A stretch of 29,640 bases of DNA, from positions 1-29,640 of the forward strand of contig JAWXUE010000016.1 of the NCBI GenBank assembly GCA_044432925.1. Direction: 5' to 3'. The notes beneath the pieces were generated by a model that was not told the origin of the DNA, made no database searches, and worked only from the letters and a program-made list of their open reading frames with translations. Position numbers and translations under genes: made by a program. Below are positions 16,020 through 23,952 of this stretch, in pieces. Each line of letters opens with the position of its first letter. Position 1 is the stretch's first letter. This DNA comes from JAWXUE01 sp044432925 (GTDB lineage Bacteria > Bacillota_I > Bacilli_A > Acholeplasmatales > Anaeroplasmataceae).

Positions 16020-16564
16020 TAATTAAATATTTCCCTTTTATACAAGCGATGATAGAACAAGAAGAAATAATAACAATTGATAAAAATAACTTAAATTTTA
16101 AAAGAGTATTTGGACCAAACGTTGTTAATCAAAATTTCGAATTAACTGATTATATGATTGATTTAGTAAATAAAGTAAAAGTTGAGGAAAAAGAATTAGT
16201 TGAACTACTTGATGTAATAGTAGTTGATGATATTTATTTTAATATTATTAATCAAACTGAATCTTATAAAAAAATGTGTGAAAGTTTATCTACTCTAAAT
16301 TTTATATATAAACCTAGAGCGCTAAATATAGATTGTTTATTTTATCTAGGAGATTTTAAACAACATTTTATTCATCACTTTTATGAAGATGCATTAAGTT
16401 TTATAAAAGAAAATAATATTACTTTAAATAATAATGAATGTATTATAAATAATGAAATAATAAAAATAGAATTAGATAACTATAAAGTATTAAGTTTTAA
16501 TACAGATAACACATTACACCAAGTTATTATAAGTACACTAGTTTATAACCGTTACGGATTATAA
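16016..16564 (+). CDS. Unknown protein coupled to the DUF2130 gene
   Basis: I do not recognise this 182-residue protein. It is rich in Ile, Asn, Asp and aromatic residues. The N-terminal third (KYFPFIQAMIEQEEIITIDKN) looks alpha/beta; the middle has a charged helix (KVKVEEKELVELLDV) and the end strands such as EIIKIELDNYKVLSF. There is no signal peptide, clear membrane helix, Cys pair or nucleotide-binding motif. It overlaps the DUF2130 stop by four bases (ATGA), so it is translated by coupling and probably partners that protein. The holin-like gene follows after 33 bases. Confidence 0.7.
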   Translation: MIIKYFPFIQAMIEQEEIITIDKNNLNFKRVFGPNVVNQNFELTDYMIDLVNKVKVEEKELVELLDVIVVDDIYFNIINQTESYKKMCESLSTLNFIYKPRALNIDCLFYLGDFKQHFIHHFYEDALSFIKENNITLNNNECIINNEIIKIELDNYKVLSFNTDNTLHQVIISTLVYNRYGL

Positions 16565-16597
16565 ATTATGTAATAAACTAATAATAGGAGGTGTGAT

Positions 16598-17008
16598 ATG
16601 GACTTTGCTACTATCCCTATTATAGTTGCTATATGTGCAGCATTCATGAGTGTACTTAAACTATTTACAAAAGGTAATACAAAAGAAGAAGAAATACTAA
16701 CTGCAGTTGTTCCTTGTTTTGGTGCTTTATTAACTTTAATTTTATATTTTGTACATAGTGAATATATGTTAGAATTTTCTGATCCTTTAGTTGCTATAAT
16801 GATTGGTTTTGTTTCAGGGCAGGCTGCTTTAGAAACTAAATCTACATTTGATTATATAAAATCAAAAAAAGAAATTAAAGAAGAATTAATTCAAGAAGTA
16901 ATCAATACTCCGGAAATAATTACTGAAATAGTTAACACTGATGAATTACAAACTGTTATACAAGATGTAATAAAACAAAATGAAGAAAATACAGAAGATA
17001 CCATATAA
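16598..17008 (+). CDS. Holin-like small membrane protein
   Basis: The 136-residue protein has three hydrophobic segments: about 5-22 (ATIPIIVAICAAFMSVL), about 35-50 (AVVPCFGALLTLILYF) and about 65-80 (PLVAIMIGFVSGQAAL). A charged loop lies between the first two. This matches the phage holin family whose members run 'ATIPAIV.IC ... IP...GA.LG ... IA.GI.SGLAA'. The C-terminal 55 residues form an acidic, Ile/Glu-rich tail (EELIQEV, TEIVNTDELQTV), longer than usual in holins. No endolysin, tail gene or other phage gene is near, so it is an orphan. ATG 16598 follows a perfect GGAGGTG (16587-16593). It ends the relQ-DUF2130 operon, with the terminator stem beginning before its stop codon. A pore-forming role is inferred from family resemblance only. 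Confidence 0.65.
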   Translation: MDFATIPIIVAICAAFMSVLKLFTKGNTKEEEILTAVVPCFGALLTLILYFVHSEYMLEFSDPLVAIMIGFVSGQAALETKSTFDYIKSKKEIKEELIQEVINTPEIITEIVNTDELQTVIQDVIKQNEENTEDTI

Positions 17009-17028
17009 ATTTATGGTTTCTTTTTTTT
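16996..17028 (+). terminator. Rho-independent terminator after the holin-like gene
   Basis: Stem AGAtACCATA / TATGGTtTCT with one T-T mismatch, six-base loop, followed by eight Ts (17021-17028). The stop codon lies in the loop region. Confidence 0.65.
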
Positions 17029-17052
17029 CGACAAAATGTAACACTAACCCTT

Positions 17053-17061
17053 TGTTATAAT
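17053..17061 (+). promoter_or_regulatory. Extended -10 promoter of the kinase-folC-radC-spoIVF unit
   Basis: TGTTATAAT is an exact extended -10, 23 bases before the kinase start. There is no -35 box at the right distance; TCGACA at 17028-17033 is 22 bases from TATAAT, too far. Confidence 0.5.
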
Positions 17062-17084
17062 ATGTAATAAAAGAGGTGAGATTA

Positions 17085-18536
17085 ATGGAATTAGATTTAT
17101 ATATAAACAAACAAATGGACTTTGATTTCTGTTATGATTTTAATACAAACAAATTAAAACTATGTGGTATAGATGAATATATCGATTTATATTTACAAGA
17201 AAATATAAGCGCAACTAAAAACCCTAATAATGATTTTATAAGTTTATTTAATAATGAATTAAGTTCTATTAAAGAAACTAAAAAAATGCATATTGAAAGT
17301 GAAATAGAAATACCTAGTGTAGGTAGTAGATATTTAATTGTTAAAGGGATTTATGATGAGATAAATAATCAAGTAAGAGGTAAAATTTATGATGATACAT
17401 CTAATAAAATATTTAAACAAAAGACATTACAAACAGAAAAATTAAAAAGTTTAGGTGCCCTAGCAGGTGGAATAGCACATGATTTTAATAATCAACTTAT
17501 GGTTATTTTAGGTTCTTGTGAATTATTAAGTAAACATATAACTAATCCTGATGCTAAACATCATTTAAGTAATATAGAAGAAAGTGCTAGAAGTAGTGCT
17601 GAGTTGATTAATAAATTATTAACATTTAGTCATCCTGATAGAATACCTAAATTAGCTTTTAACTTATTAAATGCTGTTGATGATACTATAACTATTATTA
17701 ATCGTACTAGTACAAACAAAGTATCTGTTTTATATGATTGTTTTCTTGATGAGGTTATGATTTATGGTAATTATGGTTTAATCCAAAATGCTATTTTAAA
17801 TATTTGTACTAATTCAATAGAATCTTTTAATAAAGAAGGTATTATTAGAATAAAACCTTTTATAAGTAAAATAAAAAATGTTCCTAATGATATTTTTAAT
17901 AAAAGTGATTTTAAAGAAGGAGTATATGCGCAAATTGAAATTAGTGATAATGGGTGCGGAATTAAAGAAGATATAAAAGATAAAATCTTTGATCCTTTCT
18001 TTACAACTAAATGTTTTGATAAAGGCACAGGATTAGGTTTATCTACTGTCTTAGGTACTGTTGAGAGTCACAATGGGTTAATAGGTGTTAAGTCTACTGA
18101 AGGTAAGGGTACTACTATAACATTATATTTTAAATTAACAAAAGGTGCTGAGGTAATGTTTTTACAAGAAAAAAAGAAGAAAAAACAAGTACTAGTAATA
18201 GATGATGAAAATCTAGTTAGAATGATTTTAAATGATATGCTTACAGACCTAGGTTATGATGTTATAAGTTTTGGTAATGGATTTAGTGCTTTAGAATATT
18301 ATAAGTTAAATAAAGATAATATATCTTTAATAATATGTGATATGATGATGCCACAAATGACAGGTAAAGATGTTTTTTATAAAGTAAAAGAAATTAACGA
18401 AGAACAAAAATTTGTTATTTTATCAGGTTACTCAAAAGAAGAAGATATTAATTTAATAGGTAAATTAGATGCTTATTTAACAAAACCAATTTCTTCAATA
18501 TCATTAGGTAAAATTATTGAAAAAGTATTAAAATAG
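17085..18536 (+). CDS. Cytoplasmic hybrid histidine kinase with C-terminal receiver
   Basis: The 483-residue soluble protein has an N-terminal region (1-115) that looks PAS-like, ending in RYLIVKGIYDEINNQVRG. A kinase core of the NtrB/hybrid class follows, with phosphoacceptor His132 in GGIAHDFNN, N box NAILNICTNSIESF, DNGCGI, F box IFDPFFTTK and GTGLGLSTV. Residues about 360-483 form a receiver domain with the DDE acidic pair, Asp419 in ICDMMMP, a Ser in ILSGYS at the Thr/Ser switch position and Lys in YLTKP. No transmembrane helix is seen, so it should sense an intracellular signal. The GTG at 17076 lies in the ribosome binding site (GAGGTGAG); ATG 17085 is the better start. A hybrid kinase needs an HPt protein to pass phosphate on; one is encoded at 23953. 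folC follows after 26 bases in the same direction. Confidence 0.92.
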   Translation: MELDLYINKQMDFDFCYDFNTNKLKLCGIDEYIDLYLQENISATKNPNNDFISLFNNELSSIKETKKMHIESEIEIPSVGSRYLIVKGIYDEINNQVRGKIYDDTSNKIFKQKTLQTEKLKSLGALAGGIAHDFNNQLMVILGSCELLSKHITNPDAKHHLSNIEESARSSAELINKLLTFSHPDRIPKLAFNLLNAVDDTITIINRTSTNKVSVLYDCFLDEVMIYGNYGLIQNAILNICTNSIESFNKEGIIRIKPFISKIKNVPNDIFNKSDFKEGVYAQIEISDNGCGIKEDIKDKIFDPFFTTKCFDKGTGLGLSTVLGTVESHNGLIGVKSTEGKGTTITLYFKLTKGAEVMFLQEKKKKKQVLVIDDENLVRMILNDMLTDLGYDVISFGNGFSALEYYKLNKDNISLIICDMMMPQMTGKDVFYKVKEINEEQKFVILSGYSKEEDINLIGKLDAYLTKPISSISLGKIIEKVLK

Positions 18537-18562
18537 TTTATAATATAACATAGGTGATAACT

Positions 18563-19801
18563 ATGTTTAATAATATTAAAGAAGCTATATTTTGGATAGA
18601 AAATATAAAAAGAAAAGAAAAAAGAACTGACTTAAGTAGAATAACTAAAGTGTTAAATGATCATAATAACCCTCAAGAAAATTTTACTAAAGTTCATGTA
18701 GCAGGTACAAACGGAAAAGGTAGTACTTGTCATATCTTAAAAACTTGTTTACAAAATAAATATAAAGTAGGAGTTTTTACTAGTCCTTATGTTACAGTTT
18801 TTAATGAAAGAATTAAAATTAATGATGAGTATATTAGTGATAATGATTTATTAAGATATATTAATTCATCATATAATTATTTTATTAACTATGAAAAAGA
18901 AAATGGCGATATTATCCCGTTTTTTGAATTAATATTCTTAATTTCATTATTATATTTTAAAGATAATAAAGTTGATATAGCAATAATTGAGGTTGGTGTA
19001 GGTGGGGTACTTGATTGTACTAATTGCTTTAATTATGAAGTTAGTGCTATTAGTAATATTGGCTTTGATCATATAGATTATTTAGGTCCTACTATTGAAG
19101 ATATAGCTATGCATAAATTTGGTATCTTAAAAGAGAATAATACATTATATACAACTATATCAGAAGATTTATATAAACTATTAAAAAAGTTTTGTATGAA
19201 AAAAAACATAACAAAAAATTTAATAAATACAAAAGATATTAGTAATATTAAATTAGATATAAATCAAACTTCATTTACTTATAATGGATTTGATTTTAAA
19301 ACAACACTACTAGGAATACATCAAGTTTATAATACTGTACTTGCTATAAGTATTTTAAATGACTATTTTAAATTTAGTTATTTTGAAATTAATAAATTTA
19401 TTAGTAATGTTAGTTTTAATGGTAGATTTGAAATATTAAGTGAAAAACCACTTATTATTATAGATGGGGCTCATAATGTTGATGGAATAAATTCTTTAGT
19501 ACAAACAGTTAAATTATTATTTAATAAAAAAGTTAACTTTTGTTTTGCTGCTATGAAAGATAAAGATATAGAAAATATGGTTAATAAAATAGAAGATGTT
19601 TCTAAATCTATTTCTTTTACACAAATAAATTATTATAGAACAAATGATGTAAATAACTTTAAATCAAATTTAAGTAATATTAGTTATTATGATAAAATAG
19701 ATAATTTGATTGATAATGTAAAAAAATTAGATGATGAAGAAATAGTAATTTTTACAGGATCATTATATTTTATAAGTGAAATAAGAAAATATTTTAAGTA
19801 A
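18563..19801 (+). CDS. folC: Folylpolyglutamate synthase / dihydrofolate synthase
   Basis: FolC adds glutamate to folates (and may join dihydropteroate with glutamate) using ATP in the cytoplasm. The 412-residue protein has the P-loop AGTNGKGST near residue 45, VFTSPYVTVFNERI (the folate-binding segment), EVGVGGVLDCTN, SNIGFDHIDYLG and, in the C-terminal domain, GRFEIL and IIIDGAHN. The start ATG 18563 is preferred over the GTG 18554 inside the ribosome binding site AGGTGAT. radC follows after 38 bases. In Bacillus folC also precedes the radC-mre-min-spoIVF region, with comC, spoIIB and maf in between; those genes are absent here. Confidence 0.94.
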   Translation: MFNNIKEAIFWIENIKRKEKRTDLSRITKVLNDHNNPQENFTKVHVAGTNGKGSTCHILKTCLQNKYKVGVFTSPYVTVFNERIKINDEYISDNDLLRYINSSYNYFINYEKENGDIIPFFELIFLISLLYFKDNKVDIAIIEVGVGGVLDCTNCFNYEVSAISNIGFDHIDYLGPTIEDIAMHKFGILKENNTLYTTISEDLYKLLKKFCMKKNITKNLINTKDISNIKLDINQTSFTYNGFDFKTTLLGIHQVYNTVLAISILNDYFKFSYFEINKFISNVSFNGRFEILSEKPLIIIDGAHNVDGINSLVQTVKLLFNKKVNFCFAAMKDKDIENMVNKIEDVSKSISFTQINYYRTNDVNNFKSNLSNISYYDKIDNLIDNVKKLDDEEIVIFTGSLYFISEIRKYFK

Positions 19802-19839
19802 ATTAAATTTAATATGTAATAATTTAAATGGTGATATAT

Positions 19840-20490
19840 ATGGAAGAATTAATGCCTAGAGAAAAAATAATTAACCTAGGAGTAGAATCATTACAAGATT
19901 ATGAATTATTAGCAGTTTTACTTGGTACAGGAAGTAAAGATGAAAATGTATTAGATTTATCTAAAAGAATATTATTAGAGTTTAGTGGTTTAAATGATAT
20001 TGTTAATATGAAGATTGAAGATTGGATGTTAATAAAAGGAATAAAAGAAAAGAAGGCAGCTACTTTAGTTGCCTTTTTAGAATTTTCTAAAAGAATATAT
20101 AGATATGAGAAAAAAGATATATCTTTAAAAACTTGTAATGAAGTTTATGATTATGTTAAATATGAATTAAATGGTAAATCTCATGAAGAATTATTAATTT
20201 TATTTGTTAATGTAAGATGTAAGTTAATTAGTATAAAAAGAAGTATAGGTAGTACAAGTATTTTATATGTAGATATTAAAGAAGTTGTAAATCAAGGAAT
20301 AAGATGTAAAGCATCAGGTGTTTTTTTAATACATAATCATCCTAGTGGAGATACTACTCCTTCAATTAGCGATATAGATTTAACTAATTCACTTAAAAAA
20401 GCATTTAATTTCTTTGATATAAAAGTATTAGATCATTTAATAATAGGAGAAAATAATTACTTTAGTTTTACTAGTAATAATCTATTATGA
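19840..20490 (+). CDS. radC: RadC family protein (JAB/MPN metalloprotease fold)
   Basis: This 216-residue protein matches the RadC (UPF0758) family: an N-terminal helix-hairpin-helix region with MPREK and DYELLAVLLGTG, then a JAB/MPN+ domain with EELLILFVN and the metal-ligand segment HNHPSGDTTPSISD. Despite the name, a direct repair role of RadC has been questioned and the catalytic activity is unknown. ATG 19840 fits TGGTGAT (19829-19835); an in-frame ATG at 19828 lies in that site. It precedes spoIVFA by 28 bases, where Bacillus has mreBCD and minCD. Confidence 0.94.
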   Translation: MEELMPREKIINLGVESLQDYELLAVLLGTGSKDENVLDLSKRILLEFSGLNDIVNMKIEDWMLIKGIKEKKAATLVAFLEFSKRIYRYEKKDISLKTCNEVYDYVKYELNGKSHEELLILFVNVRCKLISIKRSIGSTSILYVDIKEVVNQGIRCKASGVFLIHNHPSGDTTPSISDIDLTNSLKKAFNFFDIKVLDHLIIGENNYFSFTSNNLL

Positions 20491-20518
20491 TTTACATAAA
20501 ATTAAATGGTGGTATTTA

Positions 20519-20971
20519 ATGAAAGTTAAAAATATAATAGTACCTTTTATAATAGTTATATGTTTACTAACAATAAAATTTTCTAATACAAATTTATTTA
20601 ATAATATAAAAGATAATTTTACTAAAGAAATAGATATTATAACTTTATCAAAAGAATTTTTAGGTAAGTTTCAATTTATATATTTTAAAGAAAATGATTA
20701 TAATGTATCTAGTAATGATGTTGTTACTAAATTAGATGATAACTTATACTTTATTCAAACAGAAACTAACGAATTAATTAATAAAACAGAAGGGATTGTT
20801 TATTCTATAATAAAAAAAGATGGATTATATACAATAAAAGTAAGAAGTGAAAATATGATAATAACTTACTATGATTTAGTAGAACCTACTGTTTATTTAT
20901 ATCAATATATTAAACAAGGAGATATTATAAGTAAAATTAATTATAACTATACGGTGTCTTATGAAAGTTAA
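20519..20971 (+). CDS. spoIVFA: SpoIVFA-like protein, shortened LytM/M23-like domain
   Basis: The 150-residue protein has one N-terminal transmembrane helix (about 5-22) and an extracytoplasmic part ending in a degenerate M23/LytM-like fold (TEGIVYSIIKKDGLYTIKV ... YYDLVEPTVYLYQYIKQGD). It lacks the HxxxD and HxH zinc ligands, as SpoIVFA does. In Bacillus SpoIVFA is about 264 residues, tethers the SpoIVFB protease in the outer forespore membrane and is cleaved by SpoIVB to start pro-sigma-K processing. The present protein is clearly shorter, mostly in the region after the helix. Its stop lies 11 bases inside the SpoIVFB gene, implying coupling. Identification rests on the partner gene, the synteny with radC and the fold pattern. 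A CATAAAAT box at 20495 resembles a sigma-E -10 element but has no good -35. Confidence 0.75.
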   Translation: MKVKNIIVPFIIVICLLTIKFSNTNLFNNIKDNFTKEIDIITLSKEFLGKFQFIYFKENDYNVSSNDVVTKLDDNLYFIQTETNELINKTEGIVYSIIKKDGLYTIKVRSENMIITYYDLVEPTVYLYQYIKQGDIISKINYNYTVSYES

Positions 20972-21695
20972 AATACATTATACACTTTATATATTTTTCT
21001 TATTAAGTTTCTTTTGTAATTTATTTATAGAAACAATTATTATGTTTGCTTTATTATTAGTACATGAATTAGGACATTTAATATTTTTAATTAAATATAA
21101 AAGAGAAATAACATCTATTACATTCTATCCTTTTGGTGGGATAATAAAACATAGTAATAACTGCAACTCTGAATTAAAAGAAGATTTCTTTATATACTTT
21201 GGTGGGGTGTTTATGAATATAATATTACTATTTGTATTTAATATACTTAACCTAGAGTTATTTAATATATTAAACTGTGGGATAATAATATTTAATATAC
21301 TACCTATATTCCCTCTAGATGGAGCTAAAATACTTAAAACAATAATAAGTACAATAATATGTTATAAAAAAACTTTGTATTTAACATTATTTATTTCTAT
21401 ATCTAGTATTGTATTATTAATATTATTTAATTTCTATTATATAAAAAGTATATACCTATATTTATTAATAATTTCTTTAATTAAAATGAATTTTGATTAT
21501 TTTAAAAATATAAAAAAAGAATATAAAATATTCTTAACTAATAAATATATTTATTACAATGATAAATTAAAAACAAAAGAAATAAAAAGATTTAAAAACC
21601 CAGTAAATAAATTATTTATCGGAAGAAATAACTTGTTTATTTTAGATGAATTAAAAATAAAAGAAGAAGAAATATTAAGAACTATTTTTACTTAG
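20961..21695 (+). CDS. spoIVFB: Site-2-protease family intramembrane protease SpoIVFB
   Basis: SpoIVFB cuts the prosequence of sigma-K within the membrane during sporulation. The 244-residue protein has several hydrophobic helices in the first 175 residues, the zinc-binding HELGH (35-39), the FYPFGG loop (about 55-60) and the third-ligand segment NILPIFPLDG with Asp120. The remaining 65 residues (KEYKIFLTNKYIYYND...NNLFILDELKI) correspond to the ATP-binding CBS-type tail of Bacillus SpoIVFB (288 residues in total) but appear reduced. It overlaps spoIVFA by 11 bases. A terminator stem begins just before its stop codon. Confidence 0.87.
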   Translation: MKVKIHYTLYIFFLLSFFCNLFIETIIMFALLLVHELGHLIFLIKYKREITSITFYPFGGIIKHSNNCNSELKEDFFIYFGGVFMNIILLFVFNILNLELFNILNCGIIIFNILPIFPLDGAKILKTIISTIICYKKTLYLTLFISISSIVLLILFNFYYIKSIYLYLLIISLIKMNFDYFKNIKKEYKIFLTNKYIYYNDKLKTKEIKRFKNPVNKLFIGRNNLFILDELKIKEEEILRTIFT

Positions 21696-21716
21696 TAAAT
21701 TTAGTTCTTTTTCTTT
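21677..21716 (+). terminator. Rho-independent terminator after spoIVFB
   Basis: Eight-pair outer stem AAGAACTA / TAGTTCTT (21677-21684, 21702-21709) around an inner TTACT/AGTAA stem, then TTTCTTT. The left arm lies inside the last codons of spoIVFB. Confidence 0.6.
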
Positions 21717-21736
21717 ATATAAACTACTACTTTAAA

Positions 21737-21765
21737 TTGACAAATTACTTAAATTTACTTATAAT
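21737..21765 (+). promoter_or_regulatory. ktrB: Consensus sigma-A promoter of ktrBA
   Basis: TTGACA (21737-21742), 17-base spacer, TATAAT (21760-21765): a perfect consensus, 35 bases before the ktrB start. Confidence 0.85.
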
Positions 21766-21800
21766 AAATTAAGATTTAAATAAAGGCAGGATGTGAAATA

Positions 21801-23156
21801 ATGCATAAAATAAAGGTAGCTCCTTTAATAAAAATAGTTTTAAGTTTTATAGTAATAATATTTGTTGGATTTGCATTATTTATGCTTCCATTTTCTACTC
21901 ATGATGGTATAGCATGGTATGATGCTTTATTTACATCATTTTCAGCTGTATGTGTTACAGGTTTATCACCTGTTGCTAATATCTCTGAAACATTCACTGT
22001 ATTTGGAATAATAGTCTTAGGATTATTAATTCAAGTTGGAGGATTAGGATTTGTTACTATAGCAGTATTCATAATGAGAATACTTGGAACTAAAATAGGT
22101 TTTAACGATAGAGCCTTAGTAAAAGAAGCTCTAAATCAAAGTACTCAAACAGGAGTAATAAAATTAGTAGTATCAATAATAAGAACAACTTTAATATTAG
22201 AAGGTGTTGCATTTATATTAAATTTATTTGTATTCATACCAGACTTTGGTGTAAAAGGAATTGGAATAAGTTTATTTCATGCAGTATCAACGTTTAATAA
22301 CGCTGGGTTTGATTTATTAGGAGATAGCAGTTTAATTGCTTATGCTGATAATCCTTTCTTAGTTATAACAACAAGTATATTTATTACATTAGGTGGATTA
22401 GGATTTATTGTTATTCATGAGGTATGTAGAAAAAGATCATGGAAAAATTTAAGTCTACATTCAAAAATAGTTATTAAAATGACAGCATTCTTAATAATTA
22501 GTGGTACATTATTATTTAAATTTAGTGAATCATTAACATCAGAAATAACTTGGTTAGAAGCATTCTTTCAAAGTGTAACAGCAAGAACAGCAGGTTTTGC
22601 TACGATAAGCTTTGGTGCTGTAAATGGAATTACAATATTAATTATGTTAGTTTATATGTTTATAGGAGCCTCACCCTCATCAACAGGTGGGGGAGTTAAA
22701 ACAACTACTATTTATACAATGTATAAAACAATAGTAAGTTACTCAAAAGGTAAAAAACCAATTGTTTATGATAGAGAAGTATCTAAACAATCAATACATA
22801 AAGCATTTATGTTATGTTTCTTAGGTGTTACATGTATTACATTATTTACATTAACTATCCTAACAATAGAAATATTATTTAAAGTTAAATTACAAGGATT
22901 ACAATTAAATGAAGTAACAGCAGGTCAAATAGCACTTCAAAATATATTATTTGAAGTAGGAAGTGCATTTGGTACAGTTGGTTTATCAACAGGAATCACT
23001 TCAGGATTAGAACCATTAAGTAAAGTAGTAATGTGTTTAGTAATGTTTTTAGGAAGATTAGGTCCACTTACGATTTTTAGTATATTAAATAGAAATTATA
23101 ACAAACCTTCAGATGGTGAAGTAGAATACTTAGAACATGAAATGTTAATAGGATAA
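21801..23156 (+). CDS. ktrB: Potassium uptake channel subunit KtrB (TrkH/KtrB family)
   Basis: KtrB is the membrane-spanning subunit of the sodium-dependent Ktr potassium uptake system. The 451 residues are hydrophobic throughout and contain the four pore loops of the superfamily, each with the selectivity-filter Gly: CVTGLS, NNAGFD, RTAGFA and GTVGLS. The length fits KtrB (about 445) better than TrkH (about 480). ATG 21801 follows GGATGTGA. The regulatory subunit gene ktrA starts 12 bases downstream, so the two form an operon under the consensus promoter. Confidence 0.94.
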   Translation: MHKIKVAPLIKIVLSFIVIIFVGFALFMLPFSTHDGIAWYDALFTSFSAVCVTGLSPVANISETFTVFGIIVLGLLIQVGGLGFVTIAVFIMRILGTKIGFNDRALVKEALNQSTQTGVIKLVVSIIRTTLILEGVAFILNLFVFIPDFGVKGIGISLFHAVSTFNNAGFDLLGDSSLIAYADNPFLVITTSIFITLGGLGFIVIHEVCRKRSWKNLSLHSKIVIKMTAFLIISGTLLFKFSESLTSEITWLEAFFQSVTARTAGFATISFGAVNGITILIMLVYMFIGASPSSTGGGVKTTTIYTMYKTIVSYSKGKKPIVYDREVSKQSIHKAFMLCFLGVTCITLFTLTILTIEILFKVKLQGLQLNEVTAGQIALQNILFEVGSAFGTVGLSTGITSGLEPLSKVVMCLVMFLGRLGPLTIFSILNRNYNKPSDGEVEYLEHEMLIG

Positions 23157-23168
23157 AAGAGGAAAAAT

Positions 23169-23840
23169 ATGAAAACAATCGCAGTTATAGGTTTAGGAAG
23201 ATTCGGAATAAACTTAGTTAAAGAGTTATCTAAATTAGATGTTGAAGTAATAGCTATTGATGCTAGTAAAGAAAAAGTTAAAGAAGCAAGTGAATTTGTA
23301 CGTCATGCATTTATTTGTGATGCTACTAATTCTAATGCTTTAAAAGAAGTAGGATTAAAAGATGCTGATCAAGTAATTATTACATTTGGTCAAAATGATG
23401 AAAAAACAATTATTGCTACAGTACAAACAACTATAATGGTAAAAAAATTAGGAATTAAAAAAATTACAGTAAGATTAGATACAGAAGAATATGCTGAAAC
23501 ATTATTAGAAATAGGAGCGACTTCAATCCTATATCCTTCAAGAATAGCATCAGAGCGTTGTGCTACTAAATTTGCTATGGACAGTGTAAGTGATTATTTC
23601 AATGTATCAGGTACATTTAATGTATTTGAAATTACAATTCCTGAAACATTTGCAGCAATTAACTTAATGGAAATTAATACACCTAAAACATATAAATTAA
23701 ATATCTTAATGATGAAAAGAGATGGTAAAACAATCATCCCTAATAAAGACACTATCTTAAGTCCTAATGACTCTGTGTTTATGTTTGGTGAAAAGTCTGG
23801 TGTAGAGAAATTCTCTAATTATCTAAAGACTCATATTTAA
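23169..23840 (+). CDS. ktrA: Ktr system regulatory subunit KtrA (RCK_N + RCK_C)
   Basis: The 223-residue cytoplasmic protein has a Rossmann RCK_N domain (IGLGRFG at 7-13; acidic Asp of VIAIDAS at the end of strand 2; FICDATN) and an RCK_C domain from about 140. KtrA rings bind ATP/ADP or NAD(H) in the N domain and cyclic di-AMP in the C domain to gate KtrB. Ribosome binding site AGAGGAAA; the order ktrB-ktrA is the reverse of that in B. subtilis ktrAB. A terminator follows. Confidence 0.94.
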   Translation: MKTIAVIGLGRFGINLVKELSKLDVEVIAIDASKEKVKEASEFVRHAFICDATNSNALKEVGLKDADQVIITFGQNDEKTIIATVQTTIMVKKLGIKKITVRLDTEEYAETLLEIGATSILYPSRIASERCATKFAMDSVSDYFNVSGTFNVFEITIPETFAAINLMEINTPKTYKLNILMMKRDGKTIIPNKDTILSPNDSVFMFGEKSGVEKFSNYLKTHI

Positions 23841-23873
23841 TTTACAATCAATTTACAAATAAACTAAAAAAAT

Positions 23874-23916
23874 AAAAGAACTTGTAGAAGTATAGTAATT
23901 CTACGAGTTCTTTTTT
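23874..23916 (+). terminator. Rho-independent terminator of ktrBA
   Basis: Sixteen-pair stem (23874-23889 with 23899-23914, one G-U pair), nine-base loop, then a T run to 23916. Confidence 0.85.
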
Positions 23917-23952
23917 ATGTGTTAATGTTATTATTTACTAGGGTGATATTTT

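Noticed and set aside
16598..17008. Prophage remnant
   Set aside because: Only a single holin-like gene; no integrase, lysin, tail or attachment-site repeats were seen.
17076..17084. GTG start for the hybrid kinase (similar upstream starts at 13939, 18554, 19828, 25957, 26573, 26842)
   Set aside because: Each of these codons lies in or directly beside the GGTG/AGGAG ribosome binding site of the downstream ATG.
20495..20502. Sigma-E-like -10 box (CATAAAAT) before spoIVFA
   Set aside because: The -35 element is not convincing and the box is only 24 bases from the start codon; kept as a remark only.
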